64,000 nucleotides of DNA from Methylobacterium sp. AMS5 (GTDB lineage: Bacteria > Pseudomonadota > Alphaproteobacteria > Rhizobiales > Beijerinckiaceae), in NCBI RefSeq assembly GCF_001542815.1, contig NZ_CP006992.1, forward strand, positions 2,423,501 to 2,487,500, given 5' to 3'. Below are positions 8,598 to 18,054 of this stretch, piece after piece (the stretch's first letter is position 1; each line of letters starts with the position of its first letter). Position numbers and translations under genes: made by a program. Below the pieces are notes generated by a model that saw only the letters and a list, made by a program, of their open reading frames with translations, made no database searches and was not told the origin of the DNA.

Positions 8598-9665
8598 ATG
8601 GCACGCATCACCCTCCGGCAGCTCCTCGATCACGCCGCCGAGTACGGCTACGGCGTGCCCGCGTTCAACCTGAACAACATGGAGCAAGGGCTCGCCATCA
8701 TGGCGGCGGCGGATGCCACCGACTCGCCGGTGATCCTCCAGGCGAGCCGGGGTGCCCGCGCCTATGCCAACGACGTGGTGCTGGCCAAGCTCATCGACGG
8801 CCTCGTCGAGATCTATCCGCACATCCCCGTCTGCATGCACCTCGATCACGGCAACAACGAAGCCACCTGCGCCACCGCGATCCAGTACGGCTTCACCTCG
8901 GTGATGATGGACGGTTCGCTCAAAGCCGACGGCAAGACCCCGGCGGACTACAATTACAACGTCGAGATCACCCGCAACGTCACGAAGATGGCCCACTGGG
9001 CCGGCGTCTCGGTCGAGGGCGAACTCGGGGTGCTCGGCTCGCTGGAGAGCGGCCAGGGCGAGGCCGAGGATGGTCACGGCGCGGAAGGCGTGCTCTCCCA
9101 CGACCAGCTCCTGACCGACCCTGACGAGGCGGTGAAGTTCGTGGCCGCCACCAAGGTCGATGCGCTGGCGGTGGCCATGGGCACCAGCCACGGTGCCTAC
9201 AAGTTCACGCGCAAGCCCGACGGCGACGTGCTCGCCATGGGCGTGATCGAGGAGATCCACCGCCGCCTGCCGACGACCCACCTCGTCATGCACGGCTCCT
9301 CCTCGGTGCCGCAGGATCTTCAAGACATCATCAACCAGTATGGCGGCGAGATGAAGCCGACCTGGGGCGTGCCGGTGGAGGAGATCCAGCGCGGCATCAA
9401 GCACGGCGTGCGCAAGATCAACATCGACACCGACAACCGCATGGCGATGACCGGTCAGATCCGTAAGGTGCTGTCCGAAAACCCCTCCGAATTCGATCCG
9501 CGCAAGTACCTGAAGCCCGCCATGGAGGCGATGACCAAGCTGTGCCGCCAGCGCTTCGAGGAGTTCAACACCGCCGGTCAGGGCTCGAAGATCCGCCCGA
9601 TCTCGGTGGCCGAGATGGCGAAGCGCTACGCCAACGGCTCGCTCGACCCGAAGATCGACGCGTGA
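8598..9665 (+). CDS. fba: Class II fructose-1,6-bisphosphate aldolase (CbbA type)
   Basis: 355 aa from the ATG at 8598 ([19 protein letters not shown]). Zn-dependent aldolase joining DHAP and GAP. The Zn/catalytic motif is HLDHGNN (Asp83 base, His84 ligand); later [17 protein letters not shown] and the GTSHGAYKF and MHGSSS phosphate-binding segments are intact, as is [11 protein letters not shown]. Its length and these segments fit the longer Calvin-cycle (CbbA) subtype. The 150-base gap after pgk contains CTATATAGG, which could be a separate -10 element. It is followed 6 bases later by a ThiE-like gene. Confidence 0.95.
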   Translation: MARITLRQLLDHAAEYGYGVPAFNLNNMEQGLAIMAAADATDSPVILQASRGARAYANDVVLAKLIDGLVEIYPHIPVCMHLDHGNNEATCATAIQYGFTSVMMDGSLKADGKTPADYNYNVEITRNVTKMAHWAGVSVEGELGVLGSLESGQGEAEDGHGAEGVLSHDQLLTDPDEAVKFVAATKVDALAVAMGTSHGAYKFTRKPDGDVLAMGVIEEIHRRLPTTHLVMHGSSSVPQDLQDIINQYGGEMKPTWGVPVEEIQRGIKHGVRKINIDTDNRMAMTGQIRKVLSENPSEFDPRKYLKPAMEAMTKLCRQRFEEFNTAGQGSKIRPISVAEMAKRYANGSLDPKIDA

Positions 9666-9671
9666 TCCGTC

Positions 9672-10340
9672 ATGGCTGAATCAGAGTCGGCCGCGGTCCG
9701 GCCCCGCCTCGCCCTCCTCACCCCCTACGGCCTCGGCACGTCCGAGGCCGAGGCGACGGCGTGGGCGCTCGATGCCGCCTGCGCTGCGGGGGATGTCGCG
9801 GCGGTGATCCTGCGTCTGGCGGCGTCCGACGAGCGCAGCCTCGTCGCCCTCGTCAAGCGGCTGGCCCCCCCGGCGCAGGAGCGCGGTGCGGCGGTGCTCG
9901 TCTGCGTGCCGGGCTTTACCGGCGATATCGTCTCCGTCGCGGCCCGCGGCGGGGCCGACGGGGTGCATCTCGACCGCGCCGACGAAGACGCTCTGCGCGA
10001 TCTGCGCGGGCGCCTGCGTGATGGGCGTATCCTCGGGACAGGCGGCGTGCTCGGCTCGCGCAATGCGGCGATGGTCGCGGGCGAGACCGGCGTCGATTAC
10101 CTGATGGTCGGCGGCCTCTTCCCCGACGGCGTCGCCCCCGATGCCGAGGACGTGCGCGAGCGTGCGGCGTGGTGGGCCGAAATCTTCGAGACGCCCTGCA
10201 TCGCGGTGGCGACCTCCCCAGAGGACGTCGCGGCGCTCGTGCTGACGGGTTCCGAGTTCGTCGGGCTGGAAAGCGCCCTGTGGCTCGACGATCCCGATGG
10301 GGTTCGGGCCGCACAGGCGCAGCTCGACCGGGCGCGATGA
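9672..10340 (+). CDS. ThiE/TenI-superfamily thiamine phosphate synthase-like protein
   Basis: 222 aa TIM-barrel-type protein. Segments that align with ThiE/TenI are GADGVHLDRADED (normally GADGVHVGQ.D), GTGGVLGSRNAAMVAGETGVDYLMVG (normally GxSTHs...DYIgvG) and FPDGV in place of the usual pyrophosphate-loop FPTxTK. Because the key GxST and TxTK features are replaced, it may be a divergent homologue without thiamine phosphate synthase activity. It sits 6 bases after fba and shares an ATGA overlap with the Sel1-repeat gene, so it is translated from the fba operon; this placement after fba is common in Hyphomicrobiales. No TPP riboswitch is visible upstream. Confidence 0.75.
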   Translation: MAESESAAVRPRLALLTPYGLGTSEAEATAWALDAACAAGDVAAVILRLAASDERSLVALVKRLAPPAQERGAAVLVCVPGFTGDIVSVAARGGADGVHLDRADEDALRDLRGRLRDGRILGTGGVLGSRNAAMVAGETGVDYLMVGGLFPDGVAPDAEDVRERAAWWAEIFETPCIAVATSPEDVAALVLTGSEFVGLESALWLDDPDGVRAAQAQLDRAR

Positions 10341-11485
10341 TTTTTTTCGAGGAAAGGACCGTGGCGGTGCCCTTCGAAGCCCTTTCCCCTCTGCGGGGAA
10401 AGGGAAGGGCGCGTGGGCGCACGGGGACGGCCGCACTCCGAGCGGGAACCCTGTCCCTCGCGGTCTTAGGCGCCTGTGCCGTCCTCGCGCTCGACATCGG
10501 CGCTCTGCACGCTGCCCCGAAGCAGCCGGCCACGAAGGAGCCTGTCGCGCAGACGCCGGCCAAGCCGAACCTGCTCGACCTCAAGCGTGAGCTGCCCTCG
10601 CCCTACTCGGCCAATGTCCAGGGGGCGCAGCCCACGACGGCGAACCCGAATGCCGACGCCGCCTACGGCGCCTATCAGCGCGGTCGCTACGCCACCGCCT
10701 TCCGCGAGGCGACCAAGCGGATCGAAGCGAACCCCAAGGACGCCGCGGCGATGACGCTGCTCGGCGAACTCTACAACCAGGGCCTCGGGGTCAAGCCGGA
10801 TCCCAAACGCGCGCACGAATGGTACCGGCTGGCGGCCGTGCAGAACGATCCCAACGCCATGGCCTCCCTCGGTCTGATGGCGATGGACGGGCGCGGACAG
10901 CCCAAGGACGAGAAGGCCGGCCGGGCTTGGCTCGAACAGGCGGCCCGCAAGGGACAGCCCACCGCCTGCTACAATCTCGCTCTGATCCAGCTCGCGAGCG
11001 ACAAGCCGGCGGATCTGGCCGCCGCCCTGGCCAATTTCCGGGCGGCGGCCGAGGCCGAGATCCCAGCCGCGCAATATGCGCTCGGCGTGCTCTACCTCCA
11101 GGGCAAGGGGGTCTCCAAGGACACGACGCAAGCCGCGCAATGGTTCCGCCGCGCCGCCGACAACGGCGATCTCGGCGCCGAGGTCGAGTTCGCGATCCGG
11201 CTGTTCAACGGCGACGGCGTCCCCAAGGACGAGCCGCGCGCCGCCCGCTACTTCCTGCACGCGGCCCAGCGCGGCAACGCCATCGCCCAGAACCGGATCG
11301 CCAAGCTCTACGTCGCCGGCCGCGGCGTGCCCAAGAATCTGATCGAGGCGGCGGCCTGGAACCTCACCGCGGCCTCGCAGGGCCGCGCCGACCCCGGCCT
11401 CGATCAGGCGACGGCCGGCCTCAACCCGGACGAGCGCAAGCGCGCCGAGGCGCTGGCGGCGGACCGGGTGAACCTCGCGCCCTAA
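10337..11485 (+). CDS. Exported Sel1-repeat (TPR-like) protein
   Basis: 382 aa from the ATG at 10337, which overlaps the ThiE-like stop as ATGA; the frame is open upstream, but coupling supports this start. A charged N-terminus precedes a hydrophobic segment (TLSLAVLGACAVLALDIGAL, about residues 35-55), so it is either cleaved or anchored, leaving the repeats periplasmic. From about residue 135 to 360 there are six Sel1-like repeats with the A..LG.LY..G.GV..D...A..W...AA pattern (AQYALGVLYLQGKGVSKD is the clearest). Such proteins are scaffolds. The coding sequence near 10380-10405 contains a palindrome, CCTTTCCCC/GGGGAAAGG, resembling an intergenic repeat that has been absorbed into the N-terminus. 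Confidence 0.8.
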   Translation: MIFFEERTVAVPFEALSPLRGKGRARGRTGTAALRAGTLSLAVLGACAVLALDIGALHAAPKQPATKEPVAQTPAKPNLLDLKRELPSPYSANVQGAQPTTANPNADAAYGAYQRGRYATAFREATKRIEANPKDAAAMTLLGELYNQGLGVKPDPKRAHEWYRLAAVQNDPNAMASLGLMAMDGRGQPKDEKAGRAWLEQAARKGQPTACYNLALIQLASDKPADLAAALANFRAAAEAEIPAAQYALGVLYLQGKGVSKDTTQAAQWFRRAADNGDLGAEVEFAIRLFNGDGVPKDEPRAARYFLHAAQRGNAIAQNRIAKLYVAGRGVPKNLIEAAAWNLTAASQGRADPGLDQATAGLNPDERKRAEALAADRVNLAP

Positions 11486-11531
11486 CGTCTGGGATACCCG
11501 ATCCGGAACGATGCTCCGAGCCGTCGCGCCG

Positions 11532-11575
11532 GCATCGTCTTTTTCCGAGAGCCGCAACCCCTTTCGGGACGATGC
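11532..11575. repeat. Dispersed palindromic element, copy 1
   Basis: GCATCGTC (11532-11539) and GACGATGC (11568-11575) are exact inverted repeats enclosing CCGAGAG...CCCTTTCGG. A related unit occurs at 41063-41109 and a degenerate one at 55617-55648; all share TTCGGGACGATGC. It lies in the gap after the Sel1-repeat gene and could act in 3'-end formation. Confidence 0.6.
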
Positions 11576-11713
11576 CCGCAACGATTGCCGAATTGTCGGC
11601 GCGTTTGAAACGAAGAAGCGGGGTCGCGGGCTGGCACATCCGGCCGCGCTTGCGCGAGGATGTGACGGTCACGCTGCCATGCGCTCTCGTACAACCGCGT
11701 GACAGGAGCCCGA

Positions 11714-13114
11714 ATGACCTCCAGCCTTCTTCGCCGCAAGCCCTTGCAACTGGAGCACGGTGAAGAGCGTCGGCTGGCACGAACGCTCGGCTGGCCGCAC
11801 CTCATGGCCCTTGGTGTCGGCGCAATCGTCGGAACCGGCATCCTCACGCTCATCGGCGTCGGGGCGGCCAAGGCCGGGCCTGCGGTGATCCTGTCCTTCG
11901 CCATCGCCGGCGCCATCTGCGCCTGTGCGGCCCTCGCCTATGCCGAGATGGCGACGATGATCCCGGTCTCGGGCAGCGCCTACACCTACAGCTACGTCGT
12001 GCTCGGCGAGATCCTTGCCTGGATCATCGGCTGGAGCCTGATCCTCGAATACTCGCTCGTCGTCAGCGCGGTGGCGGTCGGCTGGTCCGGCTACGCCGCA
12101 CCGCTGCTCGAGAACCTGTTCGGGTTTCCCAAGGCGCTGATGCAGGGCCCGGATGCGGGCGGGATCGTCAACCTCCCCGCGGTCGCGATCATCGTCGTCG
12201 TCGCCGTGCTGCTCCTGCGCGGCACGCGCGAGAGCGCCACGGTCAACGCCGCGCTGGTGCTGGTGAAGATCGCCGCGCTGATCGTCTTCGTGGTCTTCGC
12301 GCTGCCGGCCTTCGACGCCGCCCATCTCGAACCGTTCAACCCGTTCGGCTTCGTGAAGAGCGTGAGCGCCGACGGGGTCGAGCGCGGCATCATGGCGGCG
12401 GCGGCGATCATCTTCTTTGCCTTCTACGGATTCGACGCCATCGCCACCGCGGCGGAGGAGACGCGCAACCCAGGGCGCGACCTGATCATCGGCATCGTCG
12501 GATCGATGGCGGCCTGCGTCCTGATCTACGTCGCGGTCGCGGTCGCTGCGGTGGGGGCCGTGTCCTACACGCGCTTTGCCGATAGCCCGGAGCCGCTGGC
12601 GCTGATCCTGCGCGAACTCGGCCGGCCGGTGGTGGCGCAGTATCTCGCGGCCTCGGCGGTGATCGCGTTGCCCACCGTCATCCTCGCCTTCTTCTACGGC
12701 CAGAGCCGGATCTTCTTCACCATGGCCCGCGACGGGATGCTGCCGCAGAGCCTGGCAAGACTCTCCTCCGCCGGAACGCCGGTTCGGATCACCCTCTTCA
12801 CCGCGGCCGTGGTGAGCGTGCTCGCCGGGCTCGTCCCGCTGGGCGAACTCGCCGCACTCGCCAATGCCGGGACGCTCGCGGCCTTCGTCGCCGTGGCGGC
12901 CTGCATGCTGGTGATGCGCGTCCGTGCGCCGGAGGCCGCCCGCACCTTCCGCGCCCCGGCCCCATGGCTCATCGGAGCGGTCACGATTCTGGGCTGCGGG
13001 TATCTGTTCTTCAGCCTGCCTGCGACCACCCAACTCTGGTTCGCCGTCTGGAACATCCTCGGATTGGTGTTCTACGGGCTCTATGGCCGCAGGAACGCGG
13101 TGGTTGCGGGCTGA
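11714..13114 (+). CDS. APC-superfamily amino acid permease
   Basis: 466 aa inner-membrane transporter from the ATG at 11714, preceded by a clear AGGAG ribosome binding site about 7 bases away. About twelve or more hydrophobic helices are visible. The helix-1 signature GVGAIVGTGILTLIGVGAAKAGPAV is the unwound substrate-binding segment of APC proteins, and FFAFYGFDAIATAAEETRNP is the helix-6 signature of the cationic amino acid transporter (CAT/YfnA) branch. Family knowledge suggests proton-coupled uptake of basic or branched amino acids; the substrate cannot be told from sequence. It is monocistronic and convergent with the NAD(P)HX repair gene. Confidence 0.9.
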   Translation: MTSSLLRRKPLQLEHGEERRLARTLGWPHLMALGVGAIVGTGILTLIGVGAAKAGPAVILSFAIAGAICACAALAYAEMATMIPVSGSAYTYSYVVLGEILAWIIGWSLILEYSLVVSAVAVGWSGYAAPLLENLFGFPKALMQGPDAGGIVNLPAVAIIVVVAVLLLRGTRESATVNAALVLVKIAALIVFVVFALPAFDAAHLEPFNPFGFVKSVSADGVERGIMAAAAIIFFAFYGFDAIATAAEETRNPGRDLIIGIVGSMAACVLIYVAVAVAAVGAVSYTRFADSPEPLALILRELGRPVVAQYLAASAVIALPTVILAFFYGQSRIFFTMARDGMLPQSLARLSSAGTPVRITLFTAAVVSVLAGLVPLGELAALANAGTLAAFVAVAACMLVMRVRAPEAARTFRAPAPWLIGAVTILGCGYLFFSLPATTQLWFAVWNILGLVFYGLYGRRNAVVAG

Positions 13115-13133
13115 CCGCCTCGGGCGGCGACCG

Positions 13134-14657
13134 TCAGGCGCGATCGGCGAGGTCGCGCAGAACCGCGGGGATCATCTCCGGCAGATCCTCGGAGATCAGC
13201 CCCGGCCCGAACCGCAGGCCCGCATCGCCGTGCAGCCACACGGCGGCGCAGGCCGCCTCGAACGGGTCCAATCCCTGCGCCAGCAACCCGGCGACGAGGC
13301 CGCCGAGCACGTCGCCGGAGCCGGCGGTGCCGAGATGCGGCGTGCCGTGGTCGTTGATCGACGCGCGTCCGTCCGGGGCTGCGATTACCGTGTCGGCGCC
13401 CTTCAGCACCACGACCGCCCCGGCGATGTCTGCCGCCCGCGCGGCCCGCTCGACTTTCGTCAGCCCCTCCGCCACGGCCTCCGTGCCGGAGAACAGCCGC
13501 GCGAACTCGCCCTCGTGCGGCGTGAGCACGGCCCGTGCTTCGCCGTCACGGATGTGGCGGGCGAGGGTGCGCACCTCGCTGCGAAAGCTCGTGAGCGCGT
13601 CGGCGTCGAGCACCAGGGTGCGCCCGGCATTGGCCGCCACCGCGACGAGGTCGCAGGTCGCCGGGCCGGTCCCGAGGCCGGGGCCGAGCAGCAGCGCGTT
13701 CAGCCGCTCGTCGGCGAGCATGTCATCGAGGTCGTCGGAGTTCTCGCAAGGGCGCAGCATGATCGCGGTGAGCTGAGCCGCATTCTCCGCCAGCGCCGAA
13801 GCGGGTGAAGCCATGGTGACGAGCCCTGCGCCTACCCGCAGCGCTCCGCGGGCGGCGAGCCGGGCCGCGCCGGTGCGGTAGGCCGGGCCCGAGAGCACCA
13901 GGGCATGGCCGCGGGTGTATTTGTGGCTGCCGGCGGTGAGCCGCGGCAGCGCCCACAGGCCGGGCGCATTGCGATACAGTGCGCGGGTCTCTCCGGCGAT
14001 CCCGGCGGCGAAAGCGGCCTCGCCCGTGCCGATGTCGGCGACGTGCAGAGCGCCGCAATGGGTCCGGCCGGGCTGGAGCAGGTGGCCGGGCTTCAGCGCG
14101 ACGAAAGTCACCGTCTCGGTTGCCTCCACCGCGACCCCGTGCACCGCGCCGCGATCGCCGTCGATGCCGCTCGGTACATCCACGGCGAGCACGGGGATGC
14201 CCGACCGGTTCACCGCCTCCACGAGGGCGCGGGCCGCCCCTTCCAGATCGCGGCAGAGGCCGGCGCCGAACACGGCGTCGATGATGAGATCGGCCGCCGG
14301 AATCCCGGCCTCTACGGCACCCACCGGGCCGGTCCAGGCCTCGGCGGCGAGCGCGGCATCGCCCTTGAGCGCGTCGCGCTCACCGAGCAGACGCAGATCG
14401 ACGCGGTAGCCGGCCTCATTCAGCAGGCGGGCGGCCACGAACCCATCGCCGCCATTGTTGCCGGGGCCGCACAGCACGAGCATCCGGCCACTTTCCGGGA
14501 CCAAGGCGCGGGCACGCGCGGCGACGGCGGCGCCCGCCGCCTCCATCAGCGTCAGGCCTGGTGTGCCACCGGCGATCGCTGCGGCATCGACCCGGCGCAT
14601 CGCCTCCACGGTGAGCAGCCGATGCGAGGCTTGGGGGGATTTCACCGGCTCATGCAT
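13134..14657 (-). CDS. nnr: Bifunctional NAD(P)HX epimerase / ADP-dependent NAD(P)HX dehydratase
   Basis: 507 aa fusion repairing hydrated NADH/NADPH. The N-terminal YjeF domain (about 1-225) carries GPGNNGGDGFVAARLL and AVDVPSGIDGDRGAVHG; the C-terminal carbohydrate-kinase-like domain (about 230-507) carries LLLGPGLGTG, VLTPHEGEFARLF, VVVLKGADTVIAAPDG and the catalytic region LGTAGSGDVLGGLVAGLLAQG. Both domains look complete. Start is the ATG at 14657, whose upstream region is shared with the divergent glnB promoter. In several Hyphomicrobiales nnr lies next to glnB, as here; no functional link is known. Cytoplasmic. Confidence 0.93.
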   Translation of the reverse strand: MHEPVKSPQASHRLLTVEAMRRVDAAAIAGGTPGLTLMEAAGAAVAARARALVPESGRMLVLCGPGNNGGDGFVAARLLNEAGYRVDLRLLGERDALKGDAALAAEAWTGPVGAVEAGIPAADLIIDAVFGAGLCRDLEGAARALVEAVNRSGIPVLAVDVPSGIDGDRGAVHGVAVEATETVTFVALKPGHLLQPGRTHCGALHVADIGTGEAAFAAGIAGETRALYRNAPGLWALPRLTAGSHKYTRGHALVLSGPAYRTGAARLAARGALRVGAGLVTMASPASALAENAAQLTAIMLRPCENSDDLDDMLADERLNALLLGPGLGTGPATCDLVAVAANAGRTLVLDADALTSFRSEVRTLARHIRDGEARAVLTPHEGEFARLFSGTEAVAEGLTKVERAARAADIAGAVVVLKGADTVIAAPDGRASINDHGTPHLGTAGSGDVLGGLVAGLLAQGLDPFEAACAAVWLHGDAGLRFGPGLISEDLPEMIPAVLRDLADRA

Positions 14658-14662
14658 GCAAC

Positions 14663-14678
14663 TGGCTCAGCCTATGCC
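14663..14678 (+). promoter_or_regulatory. Candidate sigma-54 promoter of glnB
   Basis: TGGCTCAGCCTATGCC has the invariant GG (14664-14665) and GC (14676-14677) with exactly ten bases between, against the consensus TGGCACG-N4-TTGCA. Three of the outer consensus bases differ. It is about 165 bases upstream of the glnB ATG. NtrC control of glnB is known in related bacteria, so the location is sensible, but the match alone is moderate. Confidence 0.35.
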
Positions 14679-14814
14679 TGTAAATTGATCGTTTTCAGCG
14701 AAATTGCCTACACATTCCGCTTTGTTTGCACATTGCGCGAGCAACTTCCCGGCCCCGTCATCCAAATCGCCGTGGCGGTCGCGCGACGGCGATGGTACAT
14801 AAATGGCTGACTAA

Positions 14815-15180
<366 letters not shown>

Positions 15181-15266
15181 TCCGGGCGCCCCCGCTGCCC
15201 TGGCCCGCCTCGTGAAGGGCCGGCCTCGTCCGCGCTTGCCGTGAAGCGCCGTAGCCGAGCGACGCC

Positions 15267-16196
15267 GTGCCCGATCTCGACAGTATCGTCAAAGACATCG
15301 CCGCTGAGATGCGGGCGCGGCCCGATCGCGGCGCGGTGGCGAGCTACATTCCCGAACTGGCTCGCGTCGACGCTCAAGGCTTCGGCCTCGTCGTGATCGA
15401 CGGTGACGGGCGGGTCGCGGCCGGGGGGGATGCCGACACCCCCTTCTCGATCCAGAGCATCTCCAAGGTCTTCACCCTGACGCTGGCGCTCGGCATGGTC
15501 GGCGACAGGCTGTGGCGCCGGGTCGGCCGCGAGCCCTCGGGCAGCCCGTTCAACTCCATCGTGCAGTTGGAGCGGGAAAACGGTATCCCGCGCAATCCCT
15601 TCATCAATGCCGGCGCCATCGCCGTCACCGACGTGATCCTCTCGGGCCACCAGCCGCGGGAGGCGTTGGGCGAGATCCTGCGCTTCATGCAGTTCGTGGC
15701 GCAGGACGACAGCATCACGATCGACGAGCGCGTGGCGGCCTCCGAGAAACGGACGGGCTTCCGCAACGCGGCGCTCGCCAACTACATGCGCTCCTTCGAC
15801 GTGATCGAGAACCCGGTCGATTACACGCTGGGCGTCTACTTCCATCACTGCGCCATCGCGATGACGTGCCGCCAACTCGCCACTGCCGGGCTGTTCCTGG
15901 CCTATTCCGGGCATCACCCGCTGGCCGGCCACTCGGTGATCTCGGCCGAGCGGGCCCGGCGCATCAACGCCATCATGCTCACCTGCGGCCATTACGACGG
16001 CTCGGGCGATTTCGCCTACCGCGTCGGCCTACCGGGCAAGAGCGGCGTCGGCGGCGGTATTCTGGCCGTTGCGCCGGGCAAGGCTTCGATCTGCGTCTGG
16101 TCGCCGGGGCTGGATGCGGCCGGCAATTCCCATCTCGGGCGCATCGCCCTGGAGATGCTGGTGAAACGGACCGGGTGGTCGATTTTCGGGGCGTGA
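15267..16196 (+). CDS. glsA: Glutaminase (serine-dependent, GlsA type)
   Basis: 309 aa, family length. Hydrolyses glutamine to glutamate and ammonium using a beta-lactamase-like Ser-x-x-Lys dyad: SIQSISK gives Ser64 and Lys67. Other landmarks are [24 protein letters not shown] and the C-terminal [18 protein letters not shown]. Start is a GTG at 15267 giving [11 protein letters not shown]; no ATG lies nearby. It sits 86 bases after glnB on the same strand, so it may share its transcript, putting an enzyme that destroys glutamine in the same block as two that make it. Convergent with glnII. Confidence 0.93.
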   Translation: MPDLDSIVKDIAAEMRARPDRGAVASYIPELARVDAQGFGLVVIDGDGRVAAGGDADTPFSIQSISKVFTLTLALGMVGDRLWRRVGREPSGSPFNSIVQLERENGIPRNPFINAGAIAVTDVILSGHQPREALGEILRFMQFVAQDDSITIDERVAASEKRTGFRNAALANYMRSFDVIENPVDYTLGVYFHHCAIAMTCRQLATAGLFLAYSGHHPLAGHSVISAERARRINAIMLTCGHYDGSGDFAYRVGLPGKSGVGGGILAVAPGKASICVWSPGLDAAGNSHLGRIALEMLVKRTGWSIFGA

Positions 16197-16238
16197 AGCG
16201 CGCCGGCCGCCCTAAGCGTACCGATCCCCGCATCCTTG

Positions 16239-16351
16239 CCCTCATCCTCAGGTGGCCGCGTCAGCGGCCCTCGAAGGATTCTCCAGGGATCGCACGGCTA
16301 CTGAAGGATCCTTCGAGGCCTCCGCTTCGCTGCGGCACCTCAGGATGAGGG
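16239..16351. repeat. Long imperfect inverted repeat between glsA and glnII
   Basis: CCCTCATCCTCAGGTG (16239-16254) pairs with CACCTCAGGATGAGGG (16336-16351) with one mismatch, and further partial pairings occur inside (CCTCGAAGGAT against ATCCTTCGAGG). This has the look of the dispersed intergenic palindromes of Methylobacterium-type genomes. It lies between convergent genes. Confidence 0.65.
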
Positions 16352-16365
16352 CGAGGCCGGGATAA

Positions 16366-16400
16366 GCAAAAAACCGCCCCCGCCTTGCGGCGGGAGCGGC
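16366..16400 (-). terminator. Rho-independent terminator of glnII
   Basis: On the minus strand CCGCTCCCGCC-GCAA-GGCGGGGGCGG forms a GC-rich stem and tetraloop followed directly by TTTTTTG. It is 34 bases or more beyond the glnII stop and correctly oriented for that gene. Confidence 0.85.
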
Positions 16401-16433
16401 TGTCTCAAGCCACGATGTCCGGCCTCGAAAGTC

Positions 16434-17480
16434 TTACGCGACGGCCCTCTGCGCGGCTTCGCCCGGGAGCGGAACCTCGGAGATCGTCTTCAGAACCTGC
16501 GAGGCGATCTGGTAGGGGTCGCCCATGGAGTTCGGGCGGCGATCCTCAAGGTAGCCCTTGTAGCCGTTGTTGACGAAGGAGTGGGGCACGCGCACCGAGG
16601 CGCCGCGGTCGGCCACGCCGTAGGAGAATTTGTTCCACGGCGCCGTCTCGTGCTTGCCGGTCAGGCGCATGTGGTTGTCGGGGCCGTAGACGGCGATGTG
16701 GTCGTCGAGGTTCTTCTCGAAGCCGGCCATCATCGCTTCGAAATACTCTTTGCCGCCGGTCTCGCGCATGAACGTCGTCGAGAAGTTGCAGTGCATGCCC
16801 GAGCCGTTCCAGTCGGTGTCGCCGAGCGGCTTGCAATGGTACTCGATGTCGATCTCGTAGGTCTCGCACAGGCGCTGGAGCAGGTAGCGGGCCATCCACA
16901 TCTCGTCGGCGGCCTTCTTGGAGCCCTTGCCGAAGATCTGGAATTCCCACTGGCCCTTGGCCACTTCGGCGTTGATGCCTTCGTGGTTGATGCCCGCGGC
17001 AAGACAGAGGTCGAGATGCTCCTCGACGATCTTGCGGGCCACGGCGCCGACATTCGATGAGCCGACGCCGCAATAGTACGGGCCCTGCGGGGCCGGGTAG
17101 CCGGTCTCGGGGAAGCCGAGCGGGCGGCCGTTCTTGTAGAGGAAGTACTCCTGCTCGAAGCCGAACCACGCGCCGGCGTCGTCGAGCACGGTCGCGCGCT
17201 TGTTCGACGGGTGCGGGGTCTTGCCGTCCGGCATCATCACTTCGCACAGCACGAGCACACCGTCGGTGCGGGCCGGGTCGGGGAAGTGGCGCACGGGCTT
17301 CAGCACGCAGTCGGAGGAGGAACCCTCGGCCTGCTGCGTCGAGCTGCCGTCGAAGCCCCAGAGCGGGAGCTGCTCGAAGGTCGGGAAGCTGTCGTACTCT
17401 TTGATCTGCGTCTTGCCGCGCAGGTTCGGTGTGGGCGTGTAGCCGTCGAGCCAGATGTACTCGAGCTTAAACTTGGTCAT
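16434..17480 (-). CDS. glnII: Glutamine synthetase type II (eukaryote-like)
   Basis: 348 aa from the ATG at 17480 ([21 protein letters not shown]). Makes glutamine from glutamate, ammonium and ATP; the type II enzyme is the shorter, octameric or decameric form found in eukaryotes and rhizobia, and it is not adenylylated. GSII landmarks are [58 protein letters not shown] and [10 protein letters not shown]. The frame is open further upstream, but only this start matches the family. It diverges from glnA (type I). An excellent sigma-54 promoter lies at 17685-17700 on the same strand, and a terminator follows the gene. Rhizobial glnII is Ntr-controlled, matching this. Confidence 0.95.
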   Translation of the reverse strand: MTKFKLEYIWLDGYTPTPNLRGKTQIKEYDSFPTFEQLPLWGFDGSSTQQAEGSSSDCVLKPVRHFPDPARTDGVLVLCEVMMPDGKTPHPSNKRATVLDDAGAWFGFEQEYFLYKNGRPLGFPETGYPAPQGPYYCGVGSSNVGAVARKIVEEHLDLCLAAGINHEGINAEVAKGQWEFQIFGKGSKKAADEMWMARYLLQRLCETYEIDIEYHCKPLGDTDWNGSGMHCNFSTTFMRETGGKEYFEAMMAGFEKNLDDHIAVYGPDNHMRLTGKHETAPWNKFSYGVADRGASVRVPHSFVNNGYKGYLEDRRPNSMGDPYQIASQVLKTISEVPLPGEAAQRAVA

Positions 17481-17684
17481 TCGCAGTCTCTCGTACCTTG
17501 AGGATCCGTGTCCTGACGAAACCTTTGCGGAACCGGCGTCGTTGAGAATCTGCCCGACCGTTGGATCGCGGCGTCCGGCGGGTGACGTCCCCGCCGCATC
17601 CGAGACGCCGATCCACCGGCGAGCAGGGCGACAGCCCGACCCCCGAGCGCCCACTGTGCGGGCGGACGCTCCGGTTTCCGCCCA

Positions 17685-17700
17685 AGCATGTCGCGTGCCA
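17685..17700 (-). promoter_or_regulatory. Sigma-54 promoter of glnII
   Basis: Read on the minus strand: TGGCACGCGACATGCT. It matches the consensus TGGCACG-N4-TTGCW at every position except one (A for the first T of TTGC), with the invariant GG and GC spaced by ten bases. Transcription would start about 12 bases beyond the GC, leaving a leader near 190 nt before the ATG at 17480. NtrC sites would be expected upstream, at about 17770-17850, but I cannot identify them confidently. Confidence 0.75.
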
Positions 17701-17784
17701 GTCGCCTTGGCTGCGATGCGGTGGACGGTGCGGCCAATATGGCCGTCCGAGGGCCCGTCTTGCAGACGAAACACCCCGAACGTC

Positions 17785-17804
17785 CCGCGATTGCGCGGTT
17801 TTTT
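17785..17804 (+). terminator. Terminator-like hairpin in the glnII-glnA divergent region
   Basis: CCGCG-ATTG-CGCGG followed by TTTTTTG on the plus strand, a compact intrinsic terminator shape. It lies 250 bases upstream of glnA and pointing towards it, where no upstream plus-strand gene exists nearby, so it would have to attenuate a glnA leader or end a short RNA. The stem is only 5 bp, so activity is uncertain. Confidence 0.45.
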
Positions 17805-18054
17805 GCCTGCCGACGGGTGGCAACGGCGAAGCGCGGACGATATCGTCCCCGCGGCCGGCGAGACCGGCCGGGGACGCGAGAGGGGGCCGGACCCGGATCA
17901 GGAGCGACGCCGCGGGCGTGAAGCCGCCCCGTCGAGACGCGCCGCTTTCCCGATCAGCCCATCGCGCCCCAGGAACGGACCGGCTCGGACCGCGCCCGGA
18001 CGCGGCCGGTGGTTCGCCGCCCCGCTTACAGAATTTGCCGAGGAGACGCACAGC

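Noticed and set aside
9672..10340. Annotation as functional thiamine phosphate synthase ThiE
   Set aside because: The GxST and TxTK features of the active site are replaced; only superfamily membership is supported.
17818..17833. TGGCA...GC match upstream of glnA as a sigma-54 promoter
   Set aside because: Spacing is right, but the -12 half (AAGCG) is poor and the match is much weaker than the one facing glnII.
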